In this document: in pieces, positions 54,260-64,000 of the stretch
Position numbering within the stretch: the stretch's first letter is position 1
Layout of the letters: every line of letters starts with the position of its first letter
Origin: Crambe crambe
Taxonomy: Eukaryota > Porifera > Demospongiae > Poecilosclerida > Crambeidae
Assembly (NCBI GenBank): GCA_963924555.1
Contig: OZ004581.1
Coordinates: 4,030,001-4,094,000, forward strand
Length of the DNA: 64,000 nucleotides
Direction: 5' to 3'
Notes under the pieces: generated by a model
Told to the model about the DNA's origin: nothing
The model's input: the letters and a program-made list of their open reading frames with translations, nothing else
Database searches by the model: none
Translations under genes and position numbers: made by a program

Positions 54260-55776
54260 TCTAAGAATATAATATGACCTTGAATGTAATTATAAACCTA
54301 TAATAATGATGATGATGATAATATTATGATGATAATCATACAGCATTGCATTCAACTGTTTTCTGAAAAATAATACCAAGAACAAGGCTAATGGTGATAA
54401 CTCTGCACTGATACTCTTTTAGGACAGTACTTATATAAGAAACCATTGCACACACAAATTAAAATATTGGATATACACAACAGATAGCATGGGTCATGAT
54501 TATAAAAATATCTTTGATTTAGGAGTCATGATGAAATTAAAAAAAAGATAAACTACTCTTCATGCTGATGACCATTCTATGGCACGTACAATCTGCTTAT
54601 GAAGAAATCTTAAGCTCTCATCAAACTATCGTAAAAAGTAAACGTTATAACACTGTGGTTGATGCTACATATACCATATATACCATGTTCAGACCAGGCG
54701 TTCAATGAAATCAGTGTCTACCACTATGAGTGCAGCTAGAGTTTTTTTTTGTTGAAACTCTTGCAGCAAGTGAACAGTAGTGTGCAAGCACGATCACCAA
54801 TGTTCACTTAAAGCATTGAATCAAGGCATTTTATTCAAGAAAATACGGCATGCATGCATGCATAGAGCTTGTACATACATGAATGCAACTATGCAATACA
54901 CATAGAGACTTATTTTCACAGGAGAAGAAGTAGTTACACATACACACATACATAGCTCCAATAATTTTTTTAAGTACCCAATGACTATACTAACACACCA
55001 CCATCATTCCTGAACCCAGGGCAGGATTTTATGGGGGGAAGCTTTGAAAATTTGAAACAGCAAAAGATCCCTGGGGATAATGACTGTATGCTTTAGGTGA
55101 CCTTCTCCACACTTTTAATTTACCTCTCTACCAACGTATCTGTCAGGATCAGAATTAGTCTTGAAATGTAGACAAGGAGATAAACCAAGAACTCAATAAC
55201 CTGGGGATTAAGCAAAAATGTAAAGAGCTAGCATAATTTAGAGGGTTTGGTCAAGTAACACTTGGGTACTTGGGTACAAAAAATAAATAAAACTCACCAA
55301 ATCGGCTTATAAGTGATTCTTCATAATAAATTACTGCATCTTCTACAACTGCTTAAATCCACACATACAATACATAGTCATTGAGAATTTGTTACCTGAT
55401 GACATATGACATATCAGTGACTAACCTTTTTCTTCAGATTTACCTTAGCATGTGCACATGCAATGGCATTCTTACACACAAAAAAATGAGAATCAATTAG
55501 TTCCTGACAATCAATTGTGTACTAAGTACAATACAATTGTTCAGAGAACAGAAATTGTTCTGATCCAGTTACTATCAAGCAAGTGAAATGAGCCACACAC
55601 TGAAAAAGTATGACAATATAATATATGTATGATTATTATGTGTACACCAGAAGACTTTCTTTCTTCTAGATCTTTGGATTGATCCATGCAAAAAAAATGC
55701 TTCCTATGACAAGTCTGTGTGAAGCTTGCTTCATGTTATACTAAACCATACATACATTACCAATTGAAATACATAC
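54260..55776. other. No gene recognised
   Basis: Short TGATGATGATGAT tract near 54306-54318, T run near 54741. May hold the last MCMDC2 exons on the minus strand, which I could not identify. Confidence 0.4.
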
Positions 55777-58158
55777 ATGCTGTTGAGAGCTCCGATGGGA
55801 ATGTCCATACCACGTGATGCAGACATCTGTACTCTACGACTAGCAACATAAAAATCCTGCAATAGAATGGAGGCACCTTCATTTACCTCTTCCATCACTG
55901 ATCCCATGCATAAGTATTGATTGAGAAGGGAGGAGAGCCTCCACTTCTGCTACTGCTCATGATATGACTCATCATGACATCATGCAGGTGTTCTTGAGAA
56001 GAAAGGTCAGTGGGGTCGTTCACTACTACCAGCCCAAAATGACTGCAAAGTTGTGAGCTAATATGAATAAAGTGTATCAGTTATATATTTCCAGACTCAC
56101 TCTACTAATCCTTTATCGATGACTGATGTGTCCTCAATACAATGATTAATGCATAGATTGCATGTTTGAAGATAATCCCTTCATGGGGGCCTTGGTATAT
56201 AATATATTTTTCCAGGGCCTCCTTCTATGGCTCTTGATACCCAGACCCTGCTTTTTTCATGGGGCCTAGGTACGAGGCTACAATTTCTCATCATAAGCAA
56301 GCTGCTTCTATAAATCCCTTCCTACCATGCACACATAAAGTATTTTCTATAATTTGTCACACACACCTGCAGGGAATACTACCCCTCAATACTTCACTAT
56401 CGGCTTTAGATAAAGATTTCTTTCTGTCTTACCGATCTACAAGAGCCCAGATCTTACAGCTCAATGGCCAAGATAATTCTTGAGCCTTAGTTTTACCCTT
56501 CTGCTTCTGTCTAGGCACATTTAAAACCACCTGATCTCTCTCCATGGCTACATAAATACATTGAATACTACTAACTACATAATTATGCACTAATAGTACG
56601 TAAAGCTCCAATTTCATACAATATTGTAGCTATAATCTATCCCAGAACAATCATAAAATCAGTCATACACATTCTACCACTGAAGGAAAGGATCACAATA
56701 CCACCAGATCCAGAGCTATGTAAGCCATTCATGGCACTCAAGTTCTTTGATTCATCTTTAATAAGAACTGTGCAGTATAACACTATAAGCTAAATCACCA
56801 AATTGAGATGGAGCCAGAAAATCGTCTTACCCACTTCAGTTCTAGAATTCTATTACTAAACAGAGAAAACTTGTCTACAGGTTCAGCTAACAAACATATT
56901 TACTGCCCCTAGTCATACCATCAATGAATGTGCCCATGTTATTCCTTCTTAAGGAGGCAACAAGATCATTTAGTGAAGTATGGTGAACTGGATTAGGATC
57001 CAAAGCACTGGCAAGTTTAAACTGATGGATAGTAACTGTATTTGATCCATAAGCAAGAAGATCTAACACTGCAAATAAAAAACATCAAAGTAGAAGTCAT
57101 GCATGTCAGATGATTGATACAAAGTAGAATAAACAATCGATTGAACTTAATTAATCAGTTTGCCAACTGAACTTTAGTACATTAGCTTAATGACCATACA
57201 TGAGCTGCTTCCAATCCTGTGTATGTACGTACCATGTTCTTTTCTGACACATCTTTAGGCGATGATAAGAGCCAGGGGGGCAAATATCAGCTGAAAAAAT
57301 GATTTGGTTAGACAATACAGCATTGAAACGTGGGAAATCAGTTAACCTGCAAAGCTGAAGGCAAGTGTAGCACTAAACACCCAATGAGAATATTCACAAG
57401 CTATGCAGAATGATAAAACAAAGCAAGCAAATAATTGGGATTATGAAAAACTCGTACCATATAGCGTTTTACGTTTGAGGAGCAACTTTCTCTAACTCTA
57501 AGCTATCTCTATGCTACCCTCAGTACCTTGTTGCTCTTCCCTAGGCTTTAGTTGGCGCTTCATAGCATGAACTACCTTACTCTAGTTGGAAATCCTGCCA
57601 TGTTCCAGTATATTCCTACTTGGTATGCAGTTCCACTTGAAAAATTTTTTTTAAATTTCTATGAAGTTCAACTTGACTTAATTTTTTCTTCTGTCATACT
57701 AAGTAGCAGCCAATAATACAGAATGACAAAAACACAGACAGAAAGACAAACAAAGCACAGACAGTTAAGTACAGAAAGACAAAGCACAGAAAGACAAAGC
57801 ACAGACAGTTAAGTAGGAGAGCAGCAGAACCTAATTGGGTACCATTTGATAGTTCCTCAAAAGTAAGTACTATGATAACTATCACCTTTCCAAATAAAGA
57901 ATGCTTCTAGGCATAGAGGGCAATAACTTCTGCCTCTGACTTAATTCCATTGAAATATTATTTGCCTGAATGAAACATATACAGACACATACTTGCTATG
58001 CATGAAGAAGTACTCCACACGCTGTGATTCTAAAAGTTGCTAAGTGGCCAACATACCTCTATAATTGAGTTGATGTGAGAGTGAGTGACTAGTTTATGAG
58101 TGGGAGCACCAATTACAGTGACCTTTGCCCCAAGTCTGAGTCCACTGCACAGATCTTT
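55777..58158 (-). CDS. MCMDC2: MCM domain-containing protein 2 (partial, several exons)
   Basis: MCMDC2 is a divergent MCM/AAA+ protein needed for meiotic recombination. Minus-strand exons: 58158-58057 (OB-fold piece LGAKVTVIGAPTHK), 57400-57347 (CEYSHWVFSATLAFSFA) joined in phase to 57290-57233 (ADICPPGSYHRLKMC, matching family ITPPGTYNLLKLC), 57068-56919 (VLDLLAYGSNTVTIHQ; SLRRNNMGTFIDG), ~56765-56680 (SSGSGGIVILSFS), ~56545-56435 (VVLNVPRQKQ; WPLSCKIWALVD), ~56045-55777 (FGLVVVNDPTDLSSQEHL; DFYVASRRVQMSASRGMDIP). An exon at 58446-58646 (KQLHRHYQVNYCLYVIDQ) may be the N-terminal part. The 57233/57068 join and the 55930 region are off by one base, so there may be frameshifts, assembly errors or missed splice sites. 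N- and C-terminal ends were not found. Confidence 0.55.
57475..57640 (+). repeat. Dispersed repeat, third copy
   Basis: Matches 16785-16920 and 17305-17480: CAGTACCTTGTTGCTCTTCC, CTAGGCTTTAGTTGGCGCTT, ATAGCATGAAC, CTTGGTATGCAGTTCCACTT. It lies in an MCMDC2 intron. Confidence 0.75.
57720..57812. repeat. Short tandem array (AGACAAAGCACAG)
   Basis: GAAAGACAAAGCACAGA and CAGACAGTTAAGTA repeat two to three times between 57735 and 57812. Confidence 0.7.
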
Positions 58159-59015
58159 CTATACAACACACACTCCTTGTAGCCGTTGCAATTAGAAATG
58201 AGTATCACACCAATCACAAGGAACTAGCATAACTTATCTAAAATGAAAGGAAATTTTAATCATATTTTTATGGATTTTTCCCTTACAATTTTTAATCAAC
58301 AACTTAAGAGAGTCAATTTCATTCACACAACAGACGACACTAATATGTAAGCATCAAACTCTACAAATGAAACAAAGAGATGCAGTCATGTCTTCTTAAT
58401 AAAGAGACTCCACCAAGAAATATAGAAGAGATGTTATTCTAGTTTTCATAATACTCTATTAATCATCAATTCTAATGGTACTTGAACGTCACATAAACTG
58501 AGCTGCAAAGTTGGATAGCCGGTAATAAAGCACTTTGAATGAAAGGATCTGATATCAGCAAAGTGATAAGCTAGATATGCACCTTGATCAATTACATACA
58601 GGCAGTAGTTGACTTGGTAATGTCGATGTAATTGTTTTTCATACATATTAAAGTACCATCTAGTGTTCTACGTGTGACATCATCCACCATCCTCCACCAT
58701 TAAAAATCAGCCATCTGAATATTGATTACCCTATAGTGCCTAAGTTCAGGTTTGTATTGCAGTGGTATTTGAAGCTTGACTTCTATAAATGTAGATAGAC
58801 ACAGATAGGGGAAGGATGGAACCTTCCTGTCTTCCAACTTTGACATTTTTTTGGGCATCTGGTATATATGATTTAGGTATCAAAAAGATTGAAAACTTGA
58901 TTCAGAATCCTGACTTTCAGCTGTGGCTGTTAATTCATATACATCATTAAAGGAGTTGTCCAAAAAAAATCATATCAGTTTATGGCAGAGTTTTCTAGGT
59001 ACAATTGTCCAGTAA
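58159..59015. other. Mostly non-coding; possible MCMDC2 5' exon
   Basis: Contains the candidate exon 58446-58646 on the minus strand described with MCMDC2. The rest shows no feature. Confidence 0.4.
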
Positions 59016-59639
59016 TTGATCCGTCTGATAATTGATCACTTACTCTATTGTTGGTTAGAGGTTCACCTACAAGGTGATTCTGGGTGGTCAGCATTAATGA
59101 ACGTAACTAAAGAAGGACACAATGAACTTTTATTAAGGAGTGGAGCCACGATAGACTTACAGAAAAAATTCGCCACTAATAATTCCAAAATTGGAATGAA
59201 ATGGCAAGTTGGTTTTGGTTGCTTGAAAAGGGTGCTGCAGTCAACCTGGTTGCAGAACAATGGATCATCAGAGTGCAAGTGCAAATGGGAATGTCGAAAT
59301 ATTTGCTGCTAGAAAATGGTGCTCAGATAGATTTATGCTCAAAAGGACACCTGTCATGCGAAATCCGGTCCCCCCCAAAAGCAGTCCCCCCGGACCAAAA
59401 GTAGCTGCCAAAATCAGTCCCCCGGACCAAAATTGGCTGCCAAATACAGTCCCCCCAAGCAAATTATGGTCCCCCTCCCGGACCAAAATTGGCAGCAAAA
59501 AATGGTTCCCCTCCATACTGAAGTAAGTCCCCCAACTCATAATCTCAACACAGCTAAGAGGAAAAAAAAATTATACAGTATAGGGCATGCCCTCACTATA
59601 ATTATTATTAAAATTATTATAGCTACATCTATTATACAT

Positions 59640-59857
59640 CTACCACAGTTCCACTTCTTCCGATTGTCTATATATGTTCTGGGAATCTTGACACAACTTG
59701 TGTGGTACCATTCTTTACATTGGTAACACTCAACCATCTTGTGTCCATCATCCGGCAGTCTGCATGTGCAGTACACCTTGACCACCTCTGTTCTTGCTGG
59801 TACAAGCTTCTTCACACACCTTTTAATTTTAATGGCATTAACAGTTTGACAACCCAT
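59640..59857 (-). CDS. PHD finger piece (within Ginger element)
   Basis: VYCTCRLPDDGHKMVECYQC and KEWYHTSCVKIP with CGRC at the end give a C4HC3 PHD finger. PHD fingers are known C-terminal additions of some Ginger transposases and may read histone tails to guide integration; that role is inference here. Confidence 0.75.
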
Positions 59858-60189
59858 CTATCAAATGTTGCCGCATCATTGCCTGGTCAAATCTGATAGT
59901 CGAGGGGTCCTGGCCATTGTATACGCTGATGCAAGTGCAAAAAGTCCACAATCGTACCCATCTACAGGGTTCAAAATAACAATCTCAAAATGTCTGGTCA
60001 CCATGGCCTTGCATGCACTGGCTAATTTGAGTGGTCATTTCTAATTTTGCATGGTTGTGCCGATACCTCTGGCAAGTGTCACATTTGTCAACCTATGCCA
60101 TCACCAAAATGATATAGCTAATATTATGACCATTGCTTGCATGCTGGTAGCACAGAATAAATTATATAGACAGAATTATAACTCACAAA

Positions 60190-60348
60190 TTCATTAACAT
60201 CTTTTATGATTCCAGGCCAAATGAATCTCTCATTAATACGTGCCACTGTTTTCTTCAACCTTAGGTGTCCAGAAGTTAGCTCTGAGTGGCAAGACTCCAA
60301 AATTCTCAATCTTTCTTCCCTCTCTGAGATATAATGCACCTGTAGCAA
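60190..60348 (-). CDS. Integrase H2C2 zinc-binding piece (within Ginger element)
   Basis: RILESCHSELTSGHLRLKKT and VARINERFIWPGIIKDV match the HH part of the integrase zinc-binding domain. It is preceded by intron-separated pieces at 60535-60440 (KRVIYRKAERIIVRKGEVFF) and 60735-60640 (VLVRDAVQYLQNAIYPPGN), as in KRBA2/Ginger-like proteins. Fragment of a shortened element. Confidence 0.7.
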
Positions 60349-60987
60349 AATGCAACTTGAGATAGTAACTACACATATTTATATTTTAACATTTTTATTG
60401 CAGGTAGCTATGCATGCAGATTTACAGTATAACTCACTTGCTCTCCACCTTTCTTCTTGAAAAATACTTCACCCTTTCTCACAATAATTCTCTCTGCCTT
60501 TCTATAAATGACCCTCTTTTCATTCTTAGTAGCTCCTACAAAGAACGTTAGCACGGGTGGTGATATAGGTATCTACAATCTCAAGCTGATTTACTACTGG
60601 CTGTATGGCTAGCAATAGACTCTAGTTTAATAGTAGTTGCATTACCTGGAGGGTAAATAGCATTCTGAAGGTATTGCACCGCATCCCTCACCAATACAGC
60701 TTCTCTATCTTCTTCAGTCTCAGAGCATGAATCCATGACACAGCCAGACACCAAAAATGACAGAGAACTAGCCGAGCACGCTGTATTGCGCACGGTTGCG
60801 CAAGGGGACCAATTTTCGCAAGGGGGGACGATTTTTGGCAGCTACTTTAGGTCCGGGGGGGACCACTTTTGGTGGGGGACCGGATTTTGCGTGACAGACC
60901 TGTCAACTGTTCAGTATGCAGCTATACAGAATAAGAGCAAAGCTATTGGAAATGGTGCTCAGGTCTATCAACTATTTAACAGAAATG

Positions 60988-63900
60988 GATTCCCTCCTTT
61001 GATGTCGGCAAGCTATGATGGATACGCTGAAGTGGCGCTATTAAATATCAACTTGCAGGATAAAGATAGGTGGAGTGCTGTATGTAGACAGGAGTGGTCA
61101 ACTTGCTTCTTGATAGCATGCTCAAATTCACCTGCAGGAAAGGCAATATTCCTTGCATGTGAAGAAGAGCACATCACATGGACAGTGTATAGCATTGATT
61201 TTGTTCTCCAGTTCTGCCACAAGAGTCAGTTTATACTACATAATATGGTCAATATTAGCTAGTCGTTTTGTATCACCTCTATTAGTGCCTTTTTATAATA
61301 AATTGATGTCTGCACGAACAAGAATGGCATGAGAGTTATCAAAGAAACAAGACTCCTCTGCTGCCTTAACTGGGCTTTTTCCAACAATTAATATAATGCT
61401 AAGCCCTAACCTCCTCCTCTCTCCCTTAGCGTCATGGCAATTGATGAATTTTGAAGACGATAGAAGTCATAGAATGGGTGGTTGACACAGTTTTATGAAG
61501 CCCCATTATACATCGAATGTGTCACTGAAAATTAGGAGTGAAACCTGAAGGAAACTTGATAAGGAAATTCATAGAATATACGAAGGCACAGCATGTTTCC
61601 TTGTTTTCGCCATGCCCTTGCATATCCTACAAAAAATACACTGTGTTTCCTTCAAGTTTTTCTTGGAAACACAGTGTATCTCATAGTGTGTGGAACTTTA
61701 CGAACACAATTCAATTCTCTCCCTTGTAATAACCTAATGGGGATACAAGAAGTATTGATCACACAGGTATAATAACAGACTAGTACATGTTCCATATAAT
61801 CCCTTTAGCTATATAGTTCCTGTGCGCACATAGACTATATAGGTTCCAACATACGTATGGTTTATGGTGCACATCACTCTACCAAGATTTAGCCATGACC
61901 CTGAAATATTAATAAAGGTGAGATGAGACAATATTGATTCTCCAAAGCTGCGTAATACAAAAATTATATTACTTGGGAAAATTAATAACTCGACCATGAG
62001 GTGTCACATATATTTTAGTGGAACTCATAATTATTACTGTTGCAAAGCATATTCTGTTCGAGAGCTACTTTAACAGCTTCACTTTGCAGGGATTCACAAT
62101 TCACAGGATCACATATTTCTGACGGGACAGAAAATGATCCCTTTCTGACCCCATTAACCTGCATAATGATACATAATGTTATCACACTCATCTATTTGCG
62201 TTCACCTGATACTGTGATTATTATAACTGCTATAACTCTGAGTTCTTAACCAAATTTCAAATTTCAGAACTAGCTCATAGAGTGGGTCATCAGCTCTCTG
62301 CTGGTATTATAAATGCTAAAAATTTGGTCGAGAACTGAGAAAATAAATATAGTGAATGATCAAGGGACGACTTTAGTACTGATCCCTCACTTTCTTTGTT
62401 TGACACAATTCTATCAGCCTATACATTAATACATACCTGCAGTACCACAGTAGTTGACTCCTGCAATATCAGAGATTCCGTCCAACTTGGCCATTTCTCC
62501 TGGAAAATATTTCCCTTAATCTAAATAAAAGTTATCAAATGACATGTTAAGCAAAAAGAATCTTAAAATTTAAAAGAAACTTGGTTTTTAATAATTATAA
62601 TTATTTATGTATGCATGTAATTTATTTACACTACTACTTACCAGAGGTTTTGATCTCTCGCTAACTCCTGCCAACGATTCCCAAAGTTCTGATGCAATGT
62701 GAGGAGCCATGGGTGCCAATAACGTACTACGATGATACTCCAGACTTCCCGAAAGCTTCTTAAACTCTTTAAGATGATTACAAAATATCATCAGTTGTGC
62801 TACAGCAACATTGTATGTATGAGACTCAAGCAGATGAGTTACCTGAAGGGAAAGAATGCACAACAATAGATATATGGAGAATTTCCAGTACAGAAAATAT
62901 AACTTCCCTCTTAATGTTTCCCTGAGTACCTTTCTGCTTCACTACCATCAAGGAGAACTTTCATCCTTCCCCATGCATTAGTTTGGACTGTACAGATTAG
63001 CATTTCCCACATTGACAATCCCTTACCAAAGATGTACACATGCTAGTTCTTTTCACTAATAGTAAGACAGAGATTGGGGTCTGCCAACATAATGTAGTTC
63101 AGGCTATCAAGATGACCAGTCAGGGTCTCAAGGCTGGAAAAAAAGATAGTCCCAGGAAAATTCCATTCCATCAATATCCCAGCTCCCCCAAAACAGGTGA
63201 ATGATGAACAATGAACAAAAGTATTTCTGAAGGAAGGTTACTCACAAACAAGGGTCTCTATATCCTATAGGAGCTTGATGTAGGCATCATCCCTCCATAT
63301 CATTTTTATCTTGTTATTGTTATAAATAGTGAGTCCACTACTGTGGAAGTAAACAGTTTAATACCTGCATGATAGTACTGTGTTGAAGAGAGACTAATCG
63401 TTTCTTATCCTCATCACTGCACTCATTAGCTGAAGATGACTGACAAGCACTAATGTGATCATGGCACAGAGTCCAAATCCTATTGAGCCATTTGTGTACC
63501 CCCTTGATGGCACGGATATCCCACTGGATGTGCATGCTGGGAAGAGCCTAAAATAATATGTAGTGTTTAGAGAAACAGTTTAACACTCAGTTTAGGTGGT
63601 ACATACCTTAAAGAGCATAAATAATCTGACAGTATCAACACCATATTTCTCTATCACATCGTGGGGGTCCACTCCATTGTGCTTTCCCAGCTCTCCTTTA
63701 TATCTTCACACGTTCCACTGAGATTAGCCTGCTCCTCCTTTGTGAGGTAACGACCACTGATTTTCCCCCTGTAGGTCTTCCCTTCCACCATTCCCTGACA
63801 CGTAACACTCAAGTAACTTGGACTGTTCATGCTTACTCTAACATGGTACATACCTGAGTTAATAATTTCTGGCTCTTGTCTTTGCTGCAAAAGTTGAAGC

Positions 63901-64000
63901 TATTGTTAAATTTATGAAATGCTGCCATTCACTGATGCAGAGAAACACAACGAGGAACTACGATGCACAAGGATCACATTATTCCAGTGACATTAAATTA
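60988..64000. repeat. Segmental duplication, copy B
   Basis: Direct-repeat partner of 31862-35070; reaches the window end. It lacks the MITE present in copy A and keeps more of the ankyrin 3' part (61040-61230). Confidence 0.9.
61990..63990 (-). pseudogene. LARS2: LARS2 pseudogene, copy B (3' part)
   Basis: Collinear with copy A. Exons: ~63990-63860 region, ~63790-63607 ([37 protein letters not shown]), ~63560-63370 (MHIQWDIRAIKGVHKWLNRI), 62845-62641 (LMIFCNHLKEFKKLSGSLEY; MAPHIASELWESLAG), ~62510-62440, 62160-~62000. Here the splice donor GTATGT before GMVEGK (near 63854) is intact, unlike copy A. A ~16-nt deletion removes the KMSKS signature needed for amino-acid activation and shifts the frame; five codons are missing before LLAPMAPH; an insertion near 62030 shifts the last exon. 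Independent damage in the two copies implies both are dead or that at least one is a mis-assembled allele. The window ends inside it. Confidence 0.8.

Larger units (their letters stand above)
59352..60896 (-). mobile_element. Ginger-type DNA transposon, internally shortened
   Basis: Terminal inverted repeats TGTCATGCGAAATCCGGTCC and, complemented at the right, TGTCACGCAAAATCCGGTCC, followed by C-rich subterminal units with GTAGCTGCC. Flanks CACC/GACC resemble a 4-bp target duplication with one difference. TGT ends and 4-bp duplications fit Ginger elements, DNA transposons whose transposase is related to Ty3-type integrases. Coding parts seen on the minus strand: an N-terminal region (60750-~60440), an H2C2 zinc-binding domain (60340-60190) and a C-terminal PHD finger (59537-59857). 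The central catalytic core is not present, so the copy is non-autonomous. Confidence 0.75.
59016..61110 (+). pseudogene. Ankyrin-repeat gene remnant, split by a transposon
   Basis: Ankyrin-repeat phrases on the + strand: GDSGWSALMNVTKEGHNE and LLLRSGATIDLQKK (59072-59166), LLEKGAAVNLV (59222-59250), LLLENGAQIDLCSK (59308-59345), then after the insertion STVQYAAIQNKSKA and NGFPPLMSASYDGYAEVA (60903-61040). Ankyrin repeats bind protein partners; sponge genomes hold many. Repeats fall in different frames and are incomplete, so it is a decayed copy. A shortened Ginger-type element occupies 59352-60896; removing it leaves GGACACC|TGTCAACTG, which restores the repeat phrase GHLSTVQYA. The tail is shared with the duplication copy A at 31862. 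Confidence 0.6.

Noticed and set aside
59537-60348. Retroviral or LTR-element integrase
   Set aside because: TGT-type short TIRs, 4-bp flanks and a PHD finger without any reverse transcriptase or LTR fit a Ginger DNA transposon better.

Overview
The window looks like nuclear DNA from a demosponge. It is intron-bearing and AT-rich, with a strong excess of TAGCTAGC-type words. It carries fibronectin-III receptor exons, a ZU5/DEATH-domain gene and ankyrin-repeat pieces, gene families that are expanded in sponges. Introns are short, with normal GT-AG ends. The species call is an inference from this content.

Region by region. 1-3.4 kb: mostly gene-poor, with the transmembrane and cytoplasmic exons of a receptor-like gene (+) at 2970-3435. 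3.9-11.9 kb: a Helitron-derived unit enclosed by ~150-160 bp inverted repeats. It holds a frame-broken N-terminal part, a deletion that removed the Rep nuclease and helicase front, and an uninterrupted 655-codon ORF with the helicase tail plus two OTU cysteine-protease domains. A perfect 112-bp inverted repeat (5016-5269) lies in its leader. 12.4-17.5 kb: MITEs and a three-copy dispersed repeat. 18.2-25.6 kb: a minus-strand receptor gene (signal peptide, Cys-rich exon, FN3, TM, cytoplasmic tail). Its large intron holds a hAT transposon (20693-23108) with an intact 708-aa transposase and a perfect 8-bp target duplication. 29.3-31.1 kb: a broken POT/SLC15-like transporter gene. 31.9-36.7 kb: an intron-containing LARS2 pseudogene. 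37.3-48.1 kb: a nest of foldback and terminal-inverted-repeat elements, a minisatellite and a direct duplication. 49.8-53.5 kb: a ZU5/DEATH gene remnant. 53.6-54.3 kb: an astacin metalloprotease exon. 55.8-58.2 kb: exons of MCMDC2 (-). 59.0-61.1 kb: ankyrin-repeat remnant split by a shortened Ginger-type transposon. 61-64 kb: a second copy of the ankyrin-end/LARS2-end block seen at 31.9-35.1 kb.

The genes do not form one pathway. The unifying theme is transposition and decay. Several host genes carry nonsense codons and frameshifts, so this is either a pseudogene-rich locus or, in part, an assembly with homopolymer indels. Two transposons (Helitron and Ginger) have lost their catalytic cores but kept accessory domains. 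Nested insertions, with target duplications and one empty site, allow a relative order of events to be read.
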